The notes under the pieces were generated by a model. That model saw nothing but the letters and a program-made list of their open reading frames with translations. It had not been told where the DNA came from and did not search any database. A program made the translations under genes and the position numbers. Positions 5,790 through 13,275 of a DNA stretch of 13,275 bases are shown in pieces (the stretch's first letter is position 1; each line of letters starts with the position of its first letter). This DNA is from Puniceicoccales bacterium (GTDB lineage: Bacteria; Verrucomicrobiota; Verrucomicrobiia; Opitutales; UBA9783), in assembly GCA_031260015.1 (NCBI GenBank), contig JAIRKR010000030.1, positions 1 through 13,275 on the forward strand, read 5' to 3'.

Positions 5790-7397
5790 TTAAAGTTTTT
5801 GAAAATAATGTGCCAGTTTTAGGCGATGAATTTTTGCGTTGTGACGCACATCAACGGGAAAATTTTTGTATAGGAAAAATTTCTCAATATCGCAGGTAAA
5901 CGCGCATTGCTTACTCCATTGTCGCACGCGATCTAGCAGAATTTCTTTATCCTTTCGACGCATAGGCATTATCTTGGGCTCAATAACAATCGCCGGAGAT
6001 GTTGTACTTCCCTGCCGGTGGCCAATCAGCGCCGATCTAAATACTTCCGGACAGGCATTAAAAACAGCTTCGCAACACTCCGTATAGTAAGTTTTTCCCG
6101 AATTGGTGACAACGCATTCCGCCTTTCGACCACAAAACCACAAACGTCCTCTTTCATCCAAGTATCCCAGGTCTCCCATCCTATGCCATACAACGTTGTC
6201 GGCAACAATTTTAGCTTTTTCCATTGCGGGAAGATCATTGACGTAAGCTTCACTCGCGTACGGTGTCTGGACGACAATTTCTCCGATATTATGGATGGGT
6301 AATAGGTCTGGCAAAGTTGTTAAGGGTAATTCTGTAATGGGAATGATGCGTATGCGAACGTTGGGTAGAGGAAATCCAACGCAAGTTCCCTTCCCTTGCA
6401 AAGTCTGCGCATACGTTTCTTCCATAACTTCCTTTGCACTTATGCAGGCAATGGGTAAAGCTTCCGTCGCACCATAGGGAGTGTACACTTCCCCACTGGG
6501 TAATAAATCCTGCACACGCTTCAACAAAAGCGGATGTACGGGAGCTCCAGCCAAGAACACACGCTTGAGCGAAGGTAACATAATTTGTTTACTTTCGCAG
6601 TAATCGGCAATGCATGTCCACAAACGCGGTGATCCAAAGCTATTCGTTACATGACAGCGGTGGATGGCCTCAACAATGTACGCTGGATTGAGCGCACTCG
6701 GGTGCGATGGATCCATTTCCGGGACCACCGTAGTCATCTTTAATACCGGATTAAATAGCGAAAATACGGGTAAAAGCGGCAGATCTACTTCACCCGGTTG
6801 AAAATTAAAGGCCTTCTGTAAGGCTTCCACCTGCGCATTTAATTGTCGATAAGTATACAAAGCACCCTTGGGATACCCTGTAGAACCAGAGGTGAATAAA
6901 ATAGCGGCAGGATTGTCTAAATTACAATTCTTCTGCAAATTGCAAATAAATCCTTGGGTCTCAAGTTGCTTTTTTAAAGAACGGGTGAGCATAATTTTTT
7001 TACGCAAGGTCCTAACCTTTAAAAACAAAAACGGAGATAAGAAGCGTACTTTGGGGCATCCCACCAATACGCTGGGTTGCGTCTTTTTAGCACAGTTAAG
7101 AAAGTTCCTTGCACCCATACCCGGATCAATGATAATAGGGATAGCTTCTATACTTAAAAGCGAAAATATGAGTACCAATAAATCTTCTCCTGGGGGAACC
7201 ATGACCAATACTCTATCGCCGCGCGCGATACCTTGACCAAATAAGTATGTACTCAGTTTCCCTACGCAATCCCCTAATGTTTCAAAGGAAATTACTTTAT
7301 AATGAACGCTATGAAGGCCATGCCTTTGCGGTATTTTAATGGCAGGATGCAGCGGACATTCTGCGGCAACCTTTTCAATGGCATCCTTAATATGCAT
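5790..7397 (-). CDS. oleC: OleC-type AMP-dependent ligase (beta-lactone synthetase family)
   Basis: This 535-aa protein belongs to the ANL adenylating superfamily. Motifs seen are the P-loop FTSGSTGYPKGA (168-179), TPYGATE (306-312), MGDLGYLDERGRLWFCGR (407-424) and the C-terminal HNAKIH with the putative catalytic Lys522. Several segments match OleC as I recall it better than generic acyl-CoA ligases: LVDPGMG-like IIDPGMGARN (89-98), VDLPLLPVFSLFNP (204-217), VPEMDPSHP (225-233), GTCVGFPLP (337-345) and FPVDVRHNAKI (513-523). OleC converts a beta-hydroxy fatty acid, made by OleA and OleD, to a beta-lactone, which OleB decarboxylates to an olefin. None of those genes is in the window, so the substrate is uncertain; a fatty-acyl or peptide-like ligase role is possible. 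It is transcribed alone, convergent with rbfA, 130 bp apart. The ATG start has no strong Shine-Dalgarno sequence. Confidence 0.85.
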   Translation of the reverse strand: MHIKDAIEKVAAECPLHPAIKIPQRHGLHSVHYKVISFETLGDCVGKLSTYLFGQGIARGDRVLVMVPPGEDLLVLIFSLLSIEAIPIIIDPGMGARNFLNCAKKTQPSVLVGCPKVRFLSPFLFLKVRTLRKKIMLTRSLKKQLETQGFICNLQKNCNLDNPAAILFTSGSTGYPKGALYTYRQLNAQVEALQKAFNFQPGEVDLPLLPVFSLFNPVLKMTTVVPEMDPSHPSALNPAYIVEAIHRCHVTNSFGSPRLWTCIADYCESKQIMLPSLKRVFLAGAPVHPLLLKRVQDLLPSGEVYTPYGATEALPIACISAKEVMEETYAQTLQGKGTCVGFPLPNVRIRIIPITELPLTTLPDLLPIHNIGEIVVQTPYASEAYVNDLPAMEKAKIVADNVVWHRMGDLGYLDERGRLWFCGRKAECVVTNSGKTYYTECCEAVFNACPEVFRSALIGHRQGSTTSPAIVIEPKIMPMRRKDKEILLDRVRQWSKQCAFTCDIEKFFLYKNFPVDVRHNAKIHRLKLAHYFQKL

Positions 7398-7560
7398 GCG
7401 TGTATAATTAACATTTATTTATCTTCTCATAGCGATCATTTTCTAACGAAAAACTTCCATGCAAGATCAAATCTAAAAAACTTATTTTCATAAAAATGCC
7501 GTAGGGCGCTTTATTCATAGGCTAAACGGATGCGTGAAATGTTTTCTTAAAAGACTGAAC

Positions 7561-7581
7561 AAAGATCGGCAAAAGATCTCT
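7561..7581 (-). terminator. weak hairpin just after murG
   Basis: On the minus strand AGAGATC-TTTTGCC-GATCTTT forms a stem of about seven pairs (one G-U) starting directly after the murG stop codon. It is not followed by a clear U-run, so it is at best a weak terminator or an mRNA-end-stabilising stem. The rest of 7398-7560 shows nothing I can identify beyond AT-rich sequence that should include the oleC promoter. Confidence 0.3.
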
Positions 7582-8688
7582 TTAGACAATTGACTCAATG
7601 GGCATGAGCAATTGTTCCAAGTCATTGGCAATCAATTTCGTTACATCTTCACGGTTTAATTGTTTCATATTATAACGCATATTTTCCAGCAAGCATTCAT
7701 CCGCAATCAGGTGGATTACTTCATTAAACAAATTATGCGACATGGCTTCTTGCTTTAACATGAGGCAAGCTCCTTTACGTTCGAAAAAGAGGGCATTGGC
7801 GTATTGATGATTATCGGTGGCCAAGGGATAAGGAATCAATATGGAAGGGGTTTCGCAACGCGCTAATTCGGCGATGGTCCCCGCTCCAGCCCGACTTATG
7901 ACTAAATTTGCAGCCGAAAATAACACGTGCATGTTTAAGGCAAAAGGAATCAAAATTAACTTTGTCTTTTGCCCATCTGCCTGACACTTTTCTACTTCTC
8001 TTTCGCTTCCCTGCCCAACCCCCGTCACACAAACTACGTTGATGCCTTTTTCTCCAAGCGCTTCAAAATTATCGATAACCCACTTGTTGAGCACTTTGGC
8101 TCCTTGACTGCCACCCACAACGACTAAAACGCGCTGCTCTTGAGATAAATTCAATTGTTTTCTCGCACTCCACCGATCAATTTTTTGCATCTCTCTACGC
8201 ACGGGGAACCCCAAAGTTTTAACCGTTTTTATAGCAATTTTCCTCAAATGGACGCCCGGAGGTAAATAAATACGTTTGGCAAAATGACTTAAAAAACGGA
8301 TTGCTTTCCCGGGGCATTGGTTTGCTTCGTGAAGTACCCGGAATTTTCTTAACAAGACTGCAGCTCCAAAAACGCCTACACTTATAAACCCTCCAAACGC
8401 CAACACTAAATCCACCTGCAGTTTTTTCAAAAGTCCTATTGAAGCAAAGAAATTTCTTAACTGAAGCAATAAAAACTTTGGCCATAACCAAAACCTTTTT
8501 GACCAACCAATACCACAAAAATGTACAAATGAAATGTCGGGATATGCTTGCGACAACTTTTTATCAACCATCTTCTGCGTTATAATCAGTGTACATGCGT
8601 GTCCCCGTGCAATGAGCTCCTGGGCAAGTGCAATACCCGGAGACAAGTGTCCCCCCGTTCCTCCGCAAGCAATTAAAAAATGACTCAT
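7582..8688 (-). CDS. murG: UDP-GlcNAc--lipid I N-acetylglucosaminyltransferase MurG
   Basis: MurG adds GlcNAc from UDP-GlcNAc to lipid I at the inner face of the membrane, giving lipid II. The 368-aa protein is full length for the family and has the GT-B signatures: GGTGGHLSPGIALA (9-22), the HEANQ segment (120-124), GGSQGA (192-197), SRAGAGTIAE (265-274) and YPLATDNHQ (287-295), the UDP-GlcNAc-binding region. It is a peripheral membrane enzyme, and hydrophobic and basic patches around 62-90 and 100-116 fit membrane association. Its ATG overlaps the TGA of ftsW in an ATGA arrangement, so the two are translationally coupled; MurG product is the substrate of FtsW. murC, often next in such clusters, does not follow. 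Confidence 0.97.
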   Translation of the reverse strand: MSHFLIACGGTGGHLSPGIALAQELIARGHACTLIITQKMVDKKLSQAYPDISFVHFCGIGWSKRFWLWPKFLLLQLRNFFASIGLLKKLQVDLVLAFGGFISVGVFGAAVLLRKFRVLHEANQCPGKAIRFLSHFAKRIYLPPGVHLRKIAIKTVKTLGFPVRREMQKIDRWSARKQLNLSQEQRVLVVVGGSQGAKVLNKWVIDNFEALGEKGINVVCVTGVGQGSEREVEKCQADGQKTKLILIPFALNMHVLFSAANLVISRAGAGTIAELARCETPSILIPYPLATDNHQYANALFFERKGACLMLKQEAMSHNLFNEVIHLIADECLLENMRYNMKQLNREDVTKLIANDLEQLLMPIESIV

Positions 8689-9794
8689 GTCCCTTTCCTC
8701 AAACTTTGAGGTAAGTGGTATCGACCTCGACCCAAATTAATGAGAATTCCAATAAAGCAGTAACTCGTCAACAAGTTTGAGCCTCCGTAACTCAAGAAAG
8801 GCAAGGCTAACCCCTTTGTGGGCAACAGGCCGGTTACAACCCCCATATTAAAAAAAGCCTGGAAAATCAAAAAGCTTAAAGCCCCAACACCCACAAAAAA
8901 TAAAAAAGGATTCCCCATGCTTCGAACAATTTTTAATCCATGGAAGGTAATAATAGCAAACAAGCACAGAACGATCAAAACGTGCAATATACCCAATTCT
9001 TCAGCCAGAATGGCAAAAATGAAATCCGTGTGCGCCTCCGGTAAAAAAAAGTATTGTTGGCGCCCTTGTCCCAATCCGACCCCCGTTAATCCACCGGCAC
9101 TAAAGCCGATTAAGCTTTGCCACAATTGGTAGGCCCCCGATAACCGATTTCCTTCAACATCTAAAAAAGCGGTGATACGTCTTAACCGTACCGGATTCAA
9201 ATAGACCGCCAACATAAAAAGCAATAGCGCACAGAAACACGAAGGTATTATAAACTTAAGTTGAGCACCCTTTAGAAACAGTAAAATAAGTCCAATCCAT
9301 CCAAATAAAAAAGCCGTTCCAAAATCAGGTTCCACGATAACCAAACATGCAAATGTAGCAATCACACCCAAAGGTTTCAAGAAACCTTTGAACCAATAGC
9401 GTACTTCATGAACATGCTCGGCTAGGAAATAAGCGAAAAAAATGACGAAACCTATTTTTGCCAATTCCGACGGTTGAATTCTTAATCCACACAAAGAAAT
9501 CCAACGACGTGTGCCGTGAATCCACAAACCCACACCGGGTATCAATACGATACAGAGAGCCAAGAGGGTAATGAATCCTAAAACGGGAGCTATCGTTTTT
9601 AACTTCTCTAAATTTACGAATGTAAAAACACATAGACCCGTAAAAGCAATCCCCAACCAAATACATTGCTTTTTAAATAAAAGCATATCGGGCCCAAAAG
9701 GTTGAGAGGCACTGTATAAAATTAACAGGCCGTAAAACGTTAAACAAATGCTAGCACTTAAAATTAAACCGTTACTTCTCCGCAACTGGCTCAT
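8685..9794 (-). CDS. ftsW: SEDS peptidoglycan glycosyltransferase FtsW
   Basis: FtsW is the polytopic SEDS polymerase that joins lipid II into glycan strands at the septum with a class B PBP. The 369-aa protein is almost all hydrophobic segments, about ten membrane helices. It carries the family motifs GTRRW (94-98), QPSELAK (107-113), EPDFGTA (155-161), GLTGVGLGQGRQQYFFLPEAHTDFIFA (235-261), LPTKG (324-328) and SYGGS (335-339). Asp257 in HTDF should be the residue essential for polymerisation in RodA/FtsW. RodA is the alternative; the PEAHTDFIFAILAEELG version and the murG neighbour favour FtsW. It starts 16 nt after the LysM gene stop. An AGGAGGT sequence sits 23 nt before the ATG, inside the end of the LysM gene, too far for normal spacing; no in-frame start lies nearer. 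Confidence 0.94.
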   Translation of the reverse strand: MSQLRRSNGLILSASICLTFYGLLILYSASQPFGPDMLLFKKQCIWLGIAFTGLCVFTFVNLEKLKTIAPVLGFITLLALCIVLIPGVGLWIHGTRRWISLCGLRIQPSELAKIGFVIFFAYFLAEHVHEVRYWFKGFLKPLGVIATFACLVIVEPDFGTAFLFGWIGLILLFLKGAQLKFIIPSCFCALLLFMLAVYLNPVRLRRITAFLDVEGNRLSGAYQLWQSLIGFSAGGLTGVGLGQGRQQYFFLPEAHTDFIFAILAEELGILHVLIVLCLFAIITFHGLKIVRSMGNPFLFFVGVGALSFLIFQAFFNMGVVTGLLPTKGLALPFLSYGGSNLLTSYCFIGILINLGRGRYHLPQSLRKGT

Positions 9795-9810
9795 ATTTTT
9801 TGCAAACGCG

Positions 9811-10926
9811 TTACTTGACCTCCTCTAAAGGGACCACGGAAATGCTTTCATCTTCGTCAAATAAACTTTCAAAATCTTCGTCGTCTCCGGGAGAAATTTT
9901 GGATGTTGCGGAAGGTTCGGTAGACCGAAGTGCGTGATTTTCGGTTGTTTTAAAAAAATCACCGTTTATGGCAGAAGATTTTCCTTCCAAATTGGAATTA
10001 AGGATGTTAAACGAAGGAGGCACCTCATTTTTCGCCTCCAATCCCAAATAAATGACCTGCCCAATTTGTAAAGCTTTTGGATTTTTAATATTGTTTATCC
10101 GAATCAAATCATCCACCTTAAGCCCAGAACGCATTGCGATTGCAGAAAGCGTGTCTCCCGCTTGAACAACGTATTTTTCACCCTTGATTAAGGGCATTTG
10201 CTGCGCAATCCCCAATTTTTTTTCCTCCCCTATGGGCTGCGTTACCCCTTGCAGTTTTAACTTTTGTCCCACAAAAATTACATCACCTTTCAAATGATTG
10301 TACGCCTTAATTTCATTGACCGTCAAATGATATTGCTGTCCAATACGCGATAAGGTATCTCCTTTTTGTACAACGTACTCGGTCACGGGCAAAAGGCTTT
10401 TGCCTGTTGTGAATATGTTCACCGTCGGAATGGTTAAGTGCATACCTGCTTGTAAAATCGATTTTCCATTCAAATGGTTTGCTTCCATCAATTGTTGCAA
10501 ACTTACATGATGTTTGCGTGCGATGGACCACAGAGAATCACCTTTGCGAACCACATAGACATTTTCTTCCGCTGGACCAAATTTTATATTTTCATCGTTT
10601 TCGTTCTCTTCCTCAAAGTCTTCCTCGATGAGTACTACAGGTCTCCTGGGCAGCGCACGTATACCGCTCGAGAGGGGAACACTCTTTTTTACCAACGGTT
10701 CTTCCAACGGCTGTGTAGCTATATTTTCATTGCCTTGAGTCCCTGGAAGAAAACGATCAACTTTGACAAGGGTGCTTTGTCCCATTGCATTACTTGCAGG
10801 TGTGTCTTTTTTGTTCCCCAAAGAAAAAGAAGAACAACCTTGAAACCAAAAGCCTTGTCCGCTTAACAATAAGCAAACAAAACCCTGTTTTATTTTTAAA
10901 ATCTTTTGTGTCATATTTATATCCAT
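9811..10926 (-). CDS. LysM-repeat envelope protein, first gene of the ftsW-murG operon
   Basis: The 371-aa protein has an N-terminal hydrophobic segment (about 14-29) ending in FQGC-SS. Cys31 could be a lipidation site, but Gln at -2 and Phe at -3 deviate from a standard lipobox, so it is either a divergent lipoprotein or an exported/anchored protein. After an acidic linker (EEDFEEENENDEN, 101-113) come three LysM domains: 124-167, 184-226 and 252-295, each with Y-V-V-x-x-GD-[ST]-L and a late asparagine. LysM binds GlcNAc-containing glycans such as peptidoglycan. A low-complexity, very acidic tail follows (GDDEDFESLFDEDE, 347-360). No peptidase or amidase domain is visible, so it may be a wall-binding scaffold. 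Position before ftsW and murG suggests a cell-wall or division role. M5 is an alternative start; M1 is the first ATG of the frame. Confidence 0.9.
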   Translation of the reverse strand: MDINMTQKILKIKQGFVCLLLSGQGFWFQGCSSFSLGNKKDTPASNAMGQSTLVKVDRFLPGTQGNENIATQPLEEPLVKKSVPLSSGIRALPRRPVVLIEEDFEEENENDENIKFGPAEENVYVVRKGDSLWSIARKHHVSLQQLMEANHLNGKSILQAGMHLTIPTVNIFTTGKSLLPVTEYVVQKGDTLSRIGQQYHLTVNEIKAYNHLKGDVIFVGQKLKLQGVTQPIGEEKKLGIAQQMPLIKGEKYVVQAGDTLSAIAMRSGLKVDDLIRINNIKNPKALQIGQVIYLGLEAKNEVPPSFNILNSNLEGKSSAINGDFFKTTENHALRSTEPSATSKISPGDDEDFESLFDEDESISVVPLEEVK

Positions 10927-11166
10927 ACTAAGTTGTCCTATCTACCTGTAAAAACATTTTTTTAAGAAAAATCAATGTTAGATATACTGTTTTGGGAAGA
11001 ATAACGCTGTTTTTTTGTTATTTTGTGAAAAATAAACAAATCTTGCCTTTAAAATTTTTATGCCCGTCGGCATGCATGAAAAACTAAAAAATGGCATTGC
11101 GAAAAAAAATAGAGTCATTCAGTCTTCTACATGCGAAATAGACCGTAGAAACCTTTATGCTACCTT
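10927..11166. promoter_or_regulatory. divergent intergenic region, LysM gene / mgtE
   Basis: This 240-bp AT-rich gap lies between genes transcribed outward in both directions and must hold at least two promoters. Candidates are poor: TATACT at 10983-10988 and TAAAAT at 11050-11055 on the plus strand, neither with a good -35. Two small inverted repeats occur: AATAAC/GTTATT (11000-11005 and 11017-11022) and ATGCC-CGTC-GGCAT (11060-11073). Mg2+ transporter genes are sometimes under M-box riboswitches; I cannot recognise that fold here. Confidence 0.35.
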
Positions 11167-12549
11167 ATGCTGGATTTTATCCAAAATCACCCAATTGCAA
11201 AACAGCTCGATCAATATACGTTGGACGAACTGGATAAGCATTTGGAAAACCCACTTAAGTCTTTGGATTTGGACAAATTGGCAAGAACGTCACCTTACAT
11301 TGTGGGTAATTTTCTTGAACGTCTGACGGTTGATGAACGCCGGAATATTTTGAGGAAACTGTCCAACGAACACGCATCTCATGTTCTGGCAGAAATGGAT
11401 GTTGAAGATTCTGCGGAAGTTTTGAGTGCGATGCGTGAGTTTCGTGCCGCACGCATTATTGAATTGATGGACGCCGACGATGCGGCCGACTTAATGGGGC
11501 AACTAGACGAAGGCAATAAGATACGATTGTTGGCGCATATCCATCCGGAAACCGCATTTGCACTGCGTAAACTGCTGCGTTACGACCCAAACACCGCCGG
11601 AGGTGTGATGAATCCCGCGGTGGCGACGCTTCGACAATCTTGGACTTTAAACGAAGCGCTCAGCAACATTCGACAACATAAAGAAAAGGTAGAAAATTTG
11701 TACGACTTGTACGTTTTAGATGATAAGAATCGCCTTGTGGGGATAACGTCCTTGAAAGACCTCGTTTTTTCGCAACCGACGCAGCGTATTGGCGACATTA
11801 TGCGCACCAATATTAGGAATGCCTGCTTGCCCGAAGTTGATAAAGAAATCGTCGCCAACACGATGGCTGCCTACAATTTGTTTTCAATTCCGGTCGTTGA
11901 CGAAAAAAATCGTCTGTTGGGTATTGTGACTCACGATGACGTTTTAGACATCGTTCAAGAGGCGGCTACGGCCGATTTACAACAATTGCACGGTGCCGGT
12001 GCCGATGAAAGTATTCACGATACCGTGTGGTATAGCTTAAAAAAACGTAATCCGTGGCTCCTGATTAATTTGTTAACGGCCTGTTTATCCGCTTTCGTCA
12101 TTTCTAAATTTGGGTATGCCATCGAGAGAATGAGTTGGATGGCTGCATTTATGACGGTGATAGCCAGTATTGGTGGAAATGCGGGTGCGCAGACGTTGGC
12201 GGTCGCGATACGCGGATTAGCGTTGGATGAATTTCGCAAAGGAGAGGGCATCTTTATTTGTGCCAAAGAGCTTTTAAAGGGAGCTCTCAACGGACTGCTT
12301 GTTGGATTTTTAGGAGGTTTATTGGCCATGCAAATGTCAAAGAATTTTCTCCTGGGTTTAACGGTCTTTCTTTCGATGGCACTCACGATGCTACTTTCTG
12401 GCTTGGTTGCCGCCATTATTCCATTGGCACTCAAAAGGCTGCGCTTCGATCCCGCCCAAAGTTCATACATTTTTCTGACCGCCATCACCGATGTGGTCGG
12501 ACTTTTTATTTTTTTAGCCATAGGAACTCGATTATTGTTATCCAAATGA
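11167..12549 (+). CDS. mgtE: magnesium transporter MgtE
   Basis: MgtE is a homodimeric Mg2+ channel in the inner membrane, gated by cytosolic Mg2+ bound between its N and CBS domains. The 460-aa length fits the family (Thermus thermophilus MgtE is 450 aa). The N-terminal superhelical domain (about 30-130) contains MDADDAADLMGQL-type repeats. Two CBS domains span about 136-260 (motifs GITSLKDLV and GIVTHDDVLDIVQ). About five membrane helices fill 285-460, with IASIGGNAGAQT and the signature SYIFLTAITDVVGLFIFLAIG. Asp442 in TAITD should line the ion pore. ATG 11167 is the only in-frame start after a TAG at 11146; no good Shine-Dalgarno precedes it. The stop overlaps the next gene's ATG (ATGA). 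Confidence 0.97.
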   Translation: MLDFIQNHPIAKQLDQYTLDELDKHLENPLKSLDLDKLARTSPYIVGNFLERLTVDERRNILRKLSNEHASHVLAEMDVEDSAEVLSAMREFRAARIIELMDADDAADLMGQLDEGNKIRLLAHIHPETAFALRKLLRYDPNTAGGVMNPAVATLRQSWTLNEALSNIRQHKEKVENLYDLYVLDDKNRLVGITSLKDLVFSQPTQRIGDIMRTNIRNACLPEVDKEIVANTMAAYNLFSIPVVDEKNRLLGIVTHDDVLDIVQEAATADLQQLHGAGADESIHDTVWYSLKKRNPWLLINLLTACLSAFVISKFGYAIERMSWMAAFMTVIASIGGNAGAQTLAVAIRGLALDEFRKGEGIFICAKELLKGALNGLLVGFLGGLLAMQMSKNFLLGLTVFLSMALTMLLSGLVAAIIPLALKRLRFDPAQSSYIFLTAITDVVGLFIFLAIGTRLLLSK

Positions 12550-13275
12550 CAGAAACCCCCACTTATTTATCCATCAAAGAGATCAAGCAGCTCGATGTGA
12601 ATGCGGGCTTTGAAACCGTTGTTTTGGTTCGAAAAGTGAACACAAAAGTAGGTCGCAACGGCGGGGTGTTTATGCAAGTCGAAGTTGGAGATGCGGTGGA
12701 TACATTTACCTTTAATTGCTTTGAAGGGACACAAGCTTTTAGTTTTTTTCAAACCGAAACACGCAAATTTCCACAGATCGTTTACCTGCAGGGGCATATT
12801 GAATTTTACGCAGAAAAACTGAGTCCGCGCGTAAAGCATGTTGCGGAGGTCAAAGATGAATCCTATGAAGGTTGGCTGGGACGCCTTCTGGAGAAACCCG
12901 AAGAGCCGGTGGAGTTGCTAAAGGAAGAATTGTACGCTTTTGTCAATCAAATCCAACAACCCCAATTATCGGCGACCGTGCAGCAGGTTTTTGAAGACCT
13001 GGGAGAAAAATTTTTTACAAGCGTAGCCGCCGCTTCCATGCATCACGCTTACTGGCATGGCTTATTGGAACATAGCGTGCACGTAGTGCGCATCGTTCAG
13101 GCTCTATTACCTTTGTACCCGCAAGTAAATAGGGATTTGGCCATCGCAGGAGCCCTCCTGCACGATGTGGGAAAAGTTTTGGAGTACCGTTACGAAAGCA
13201 TTGAGGGTATTGATCGAACACGCTTGGGACGTTTGGAAGGGCACGTCGTCTTGGGGTACCGATTGGTTCGCAGTG
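12546..13275 (+). CDS. YhaM-like OB-fold/HD-domain 3'-5' exoribonuclease, cut by window edge
   Basis: The frame starts at the ATG that overlaps the mgtE stop (ATGA) and stays open for 243 codons to the right edge, so the gene is partial. Residues about 15-100 (GFETVVLVRKVNTKVGRNGGVFMQVEVGD onward) look like a nucleic-acid-binding OB fold. Then comes a metal-dependent HD domain: the AAASMHHAYWHGLLEHSVHVV segment with His176, and LLHDVGKVLEY with the His206-Asp207 pair. This order and the HHAYWHGLLEHSV sequence are characteristic of YhaM/CBF1-type 3'-5' exonucleases, which in Bacillus subtilis take part in RNA turnover. The rest of the HD domain lies outside the window. Coupling to mgtE suggests one transcript, not necessarily a shared function. 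Confidence 0.9.
   Translation, partial: MTETPTYLSIKEIKQLDVNAGFETVVLVRKVNTKVGRNGGVFMQVEVGDAVDTFTFNCFEGTQAFSFFQTETRKFPQIVYLQGHIEFYAEKLSPRVKHVAEVKDESYEGWLGRLLEKPEEPVELLKEELYAFVNQIQQPQLSATVQQVFEDLGEKFFTSVAAASMHHAYWHGLLEHSVHVVRIVQALLPLYPQVNRDLAIAGALLHDVGKVLEYRYESIEGIDRTRLGRLEGHVVLGYRLVRS

Noticed and set aside
7403..7408. Perfect TATAAT on the plus strand inside the oleC upstream region
   Set aside because: It has no -35 and no plus-strand gene downstream; on the minus strand, where the gene lies, it does not read as a -10. It is most likely AT-rich chance.
7302..7493. 63-codon plus-strand frame antisense to the start of oleC
   Set aside because: It lacks a ribosome-binding site and any recognisable domain, and mostly mirrors the oleC coding sequence.

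Overview
The window looks like ordinary chromosomal DNA of a moderately AT-leaning bacterium, most likely a verrucomicrobium of the Opitutales/Puniceicoccales type. That placement rests on my recollection of how NusA begins in this group (MSNE-LSVLEYMEKEKGI), on the MurG and MgtE sequence style, and on the presence of an OleC-type ligase. No 16S rRNA or comparable marker is present, so it is an inference.

Layout. (1) 1-332: a repeat region, first an 8-bp perfect tandem array cut by the window edge, then a decayed 18-bp repeat. (2) 412-1026: a gene for a type IV pilin-like/pseudopilin protein; its frame stays open back through both repeats to base 1. (3) 1027-1720: a non-coding stretch holding a tRNA-Leu(CAA) gene (1309-1395), a perfect 20-bp palindrome before it and a foldable segment after it. 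(4) 1721-5659: nusA-infB-rbfA, a compact translation/transcription-factor operon with no rimP, ylxR or truB beside it. (5) 5790-7397, minus strand: a lone OleC-type AMP-dependent ligase, convergent with rbfA. (6) 10926-7582, minus strand: a three-LysM envelope protein, ftsW and murG, a cell-wall operon with a 4-bp ATGA overlap between ftsW and murG. (7) 11167-13275, plus strand: mgtE, then by another ATGA overlap a YhaM-like OB-fold/HD exonuclease that runs off the right edge.

How the genes fit together. NusA, IF2 and RbfA serve transcription elongation, translation initiation and 30S maturation. FtsW and MurG act on lipid II at the division septum (MurG makes it, FtsW polymerises it), and the LysM protein probably binds the resulting peptidoglycan. 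MgtE imports Mg2+ and is coupled to a probable RNA-processing exonuclease. The OleC homologue stands apart: its usual partners OleA, OleB and OleD are not in the window.

The parts not explained by known genes are the left-edge repeats that read in frame into the pilin gene, the palindrome and foldable RNA flanking the tRNA, and the orphan oleC. I see no phage, CRISPR, insertion sequence or clear defence system.
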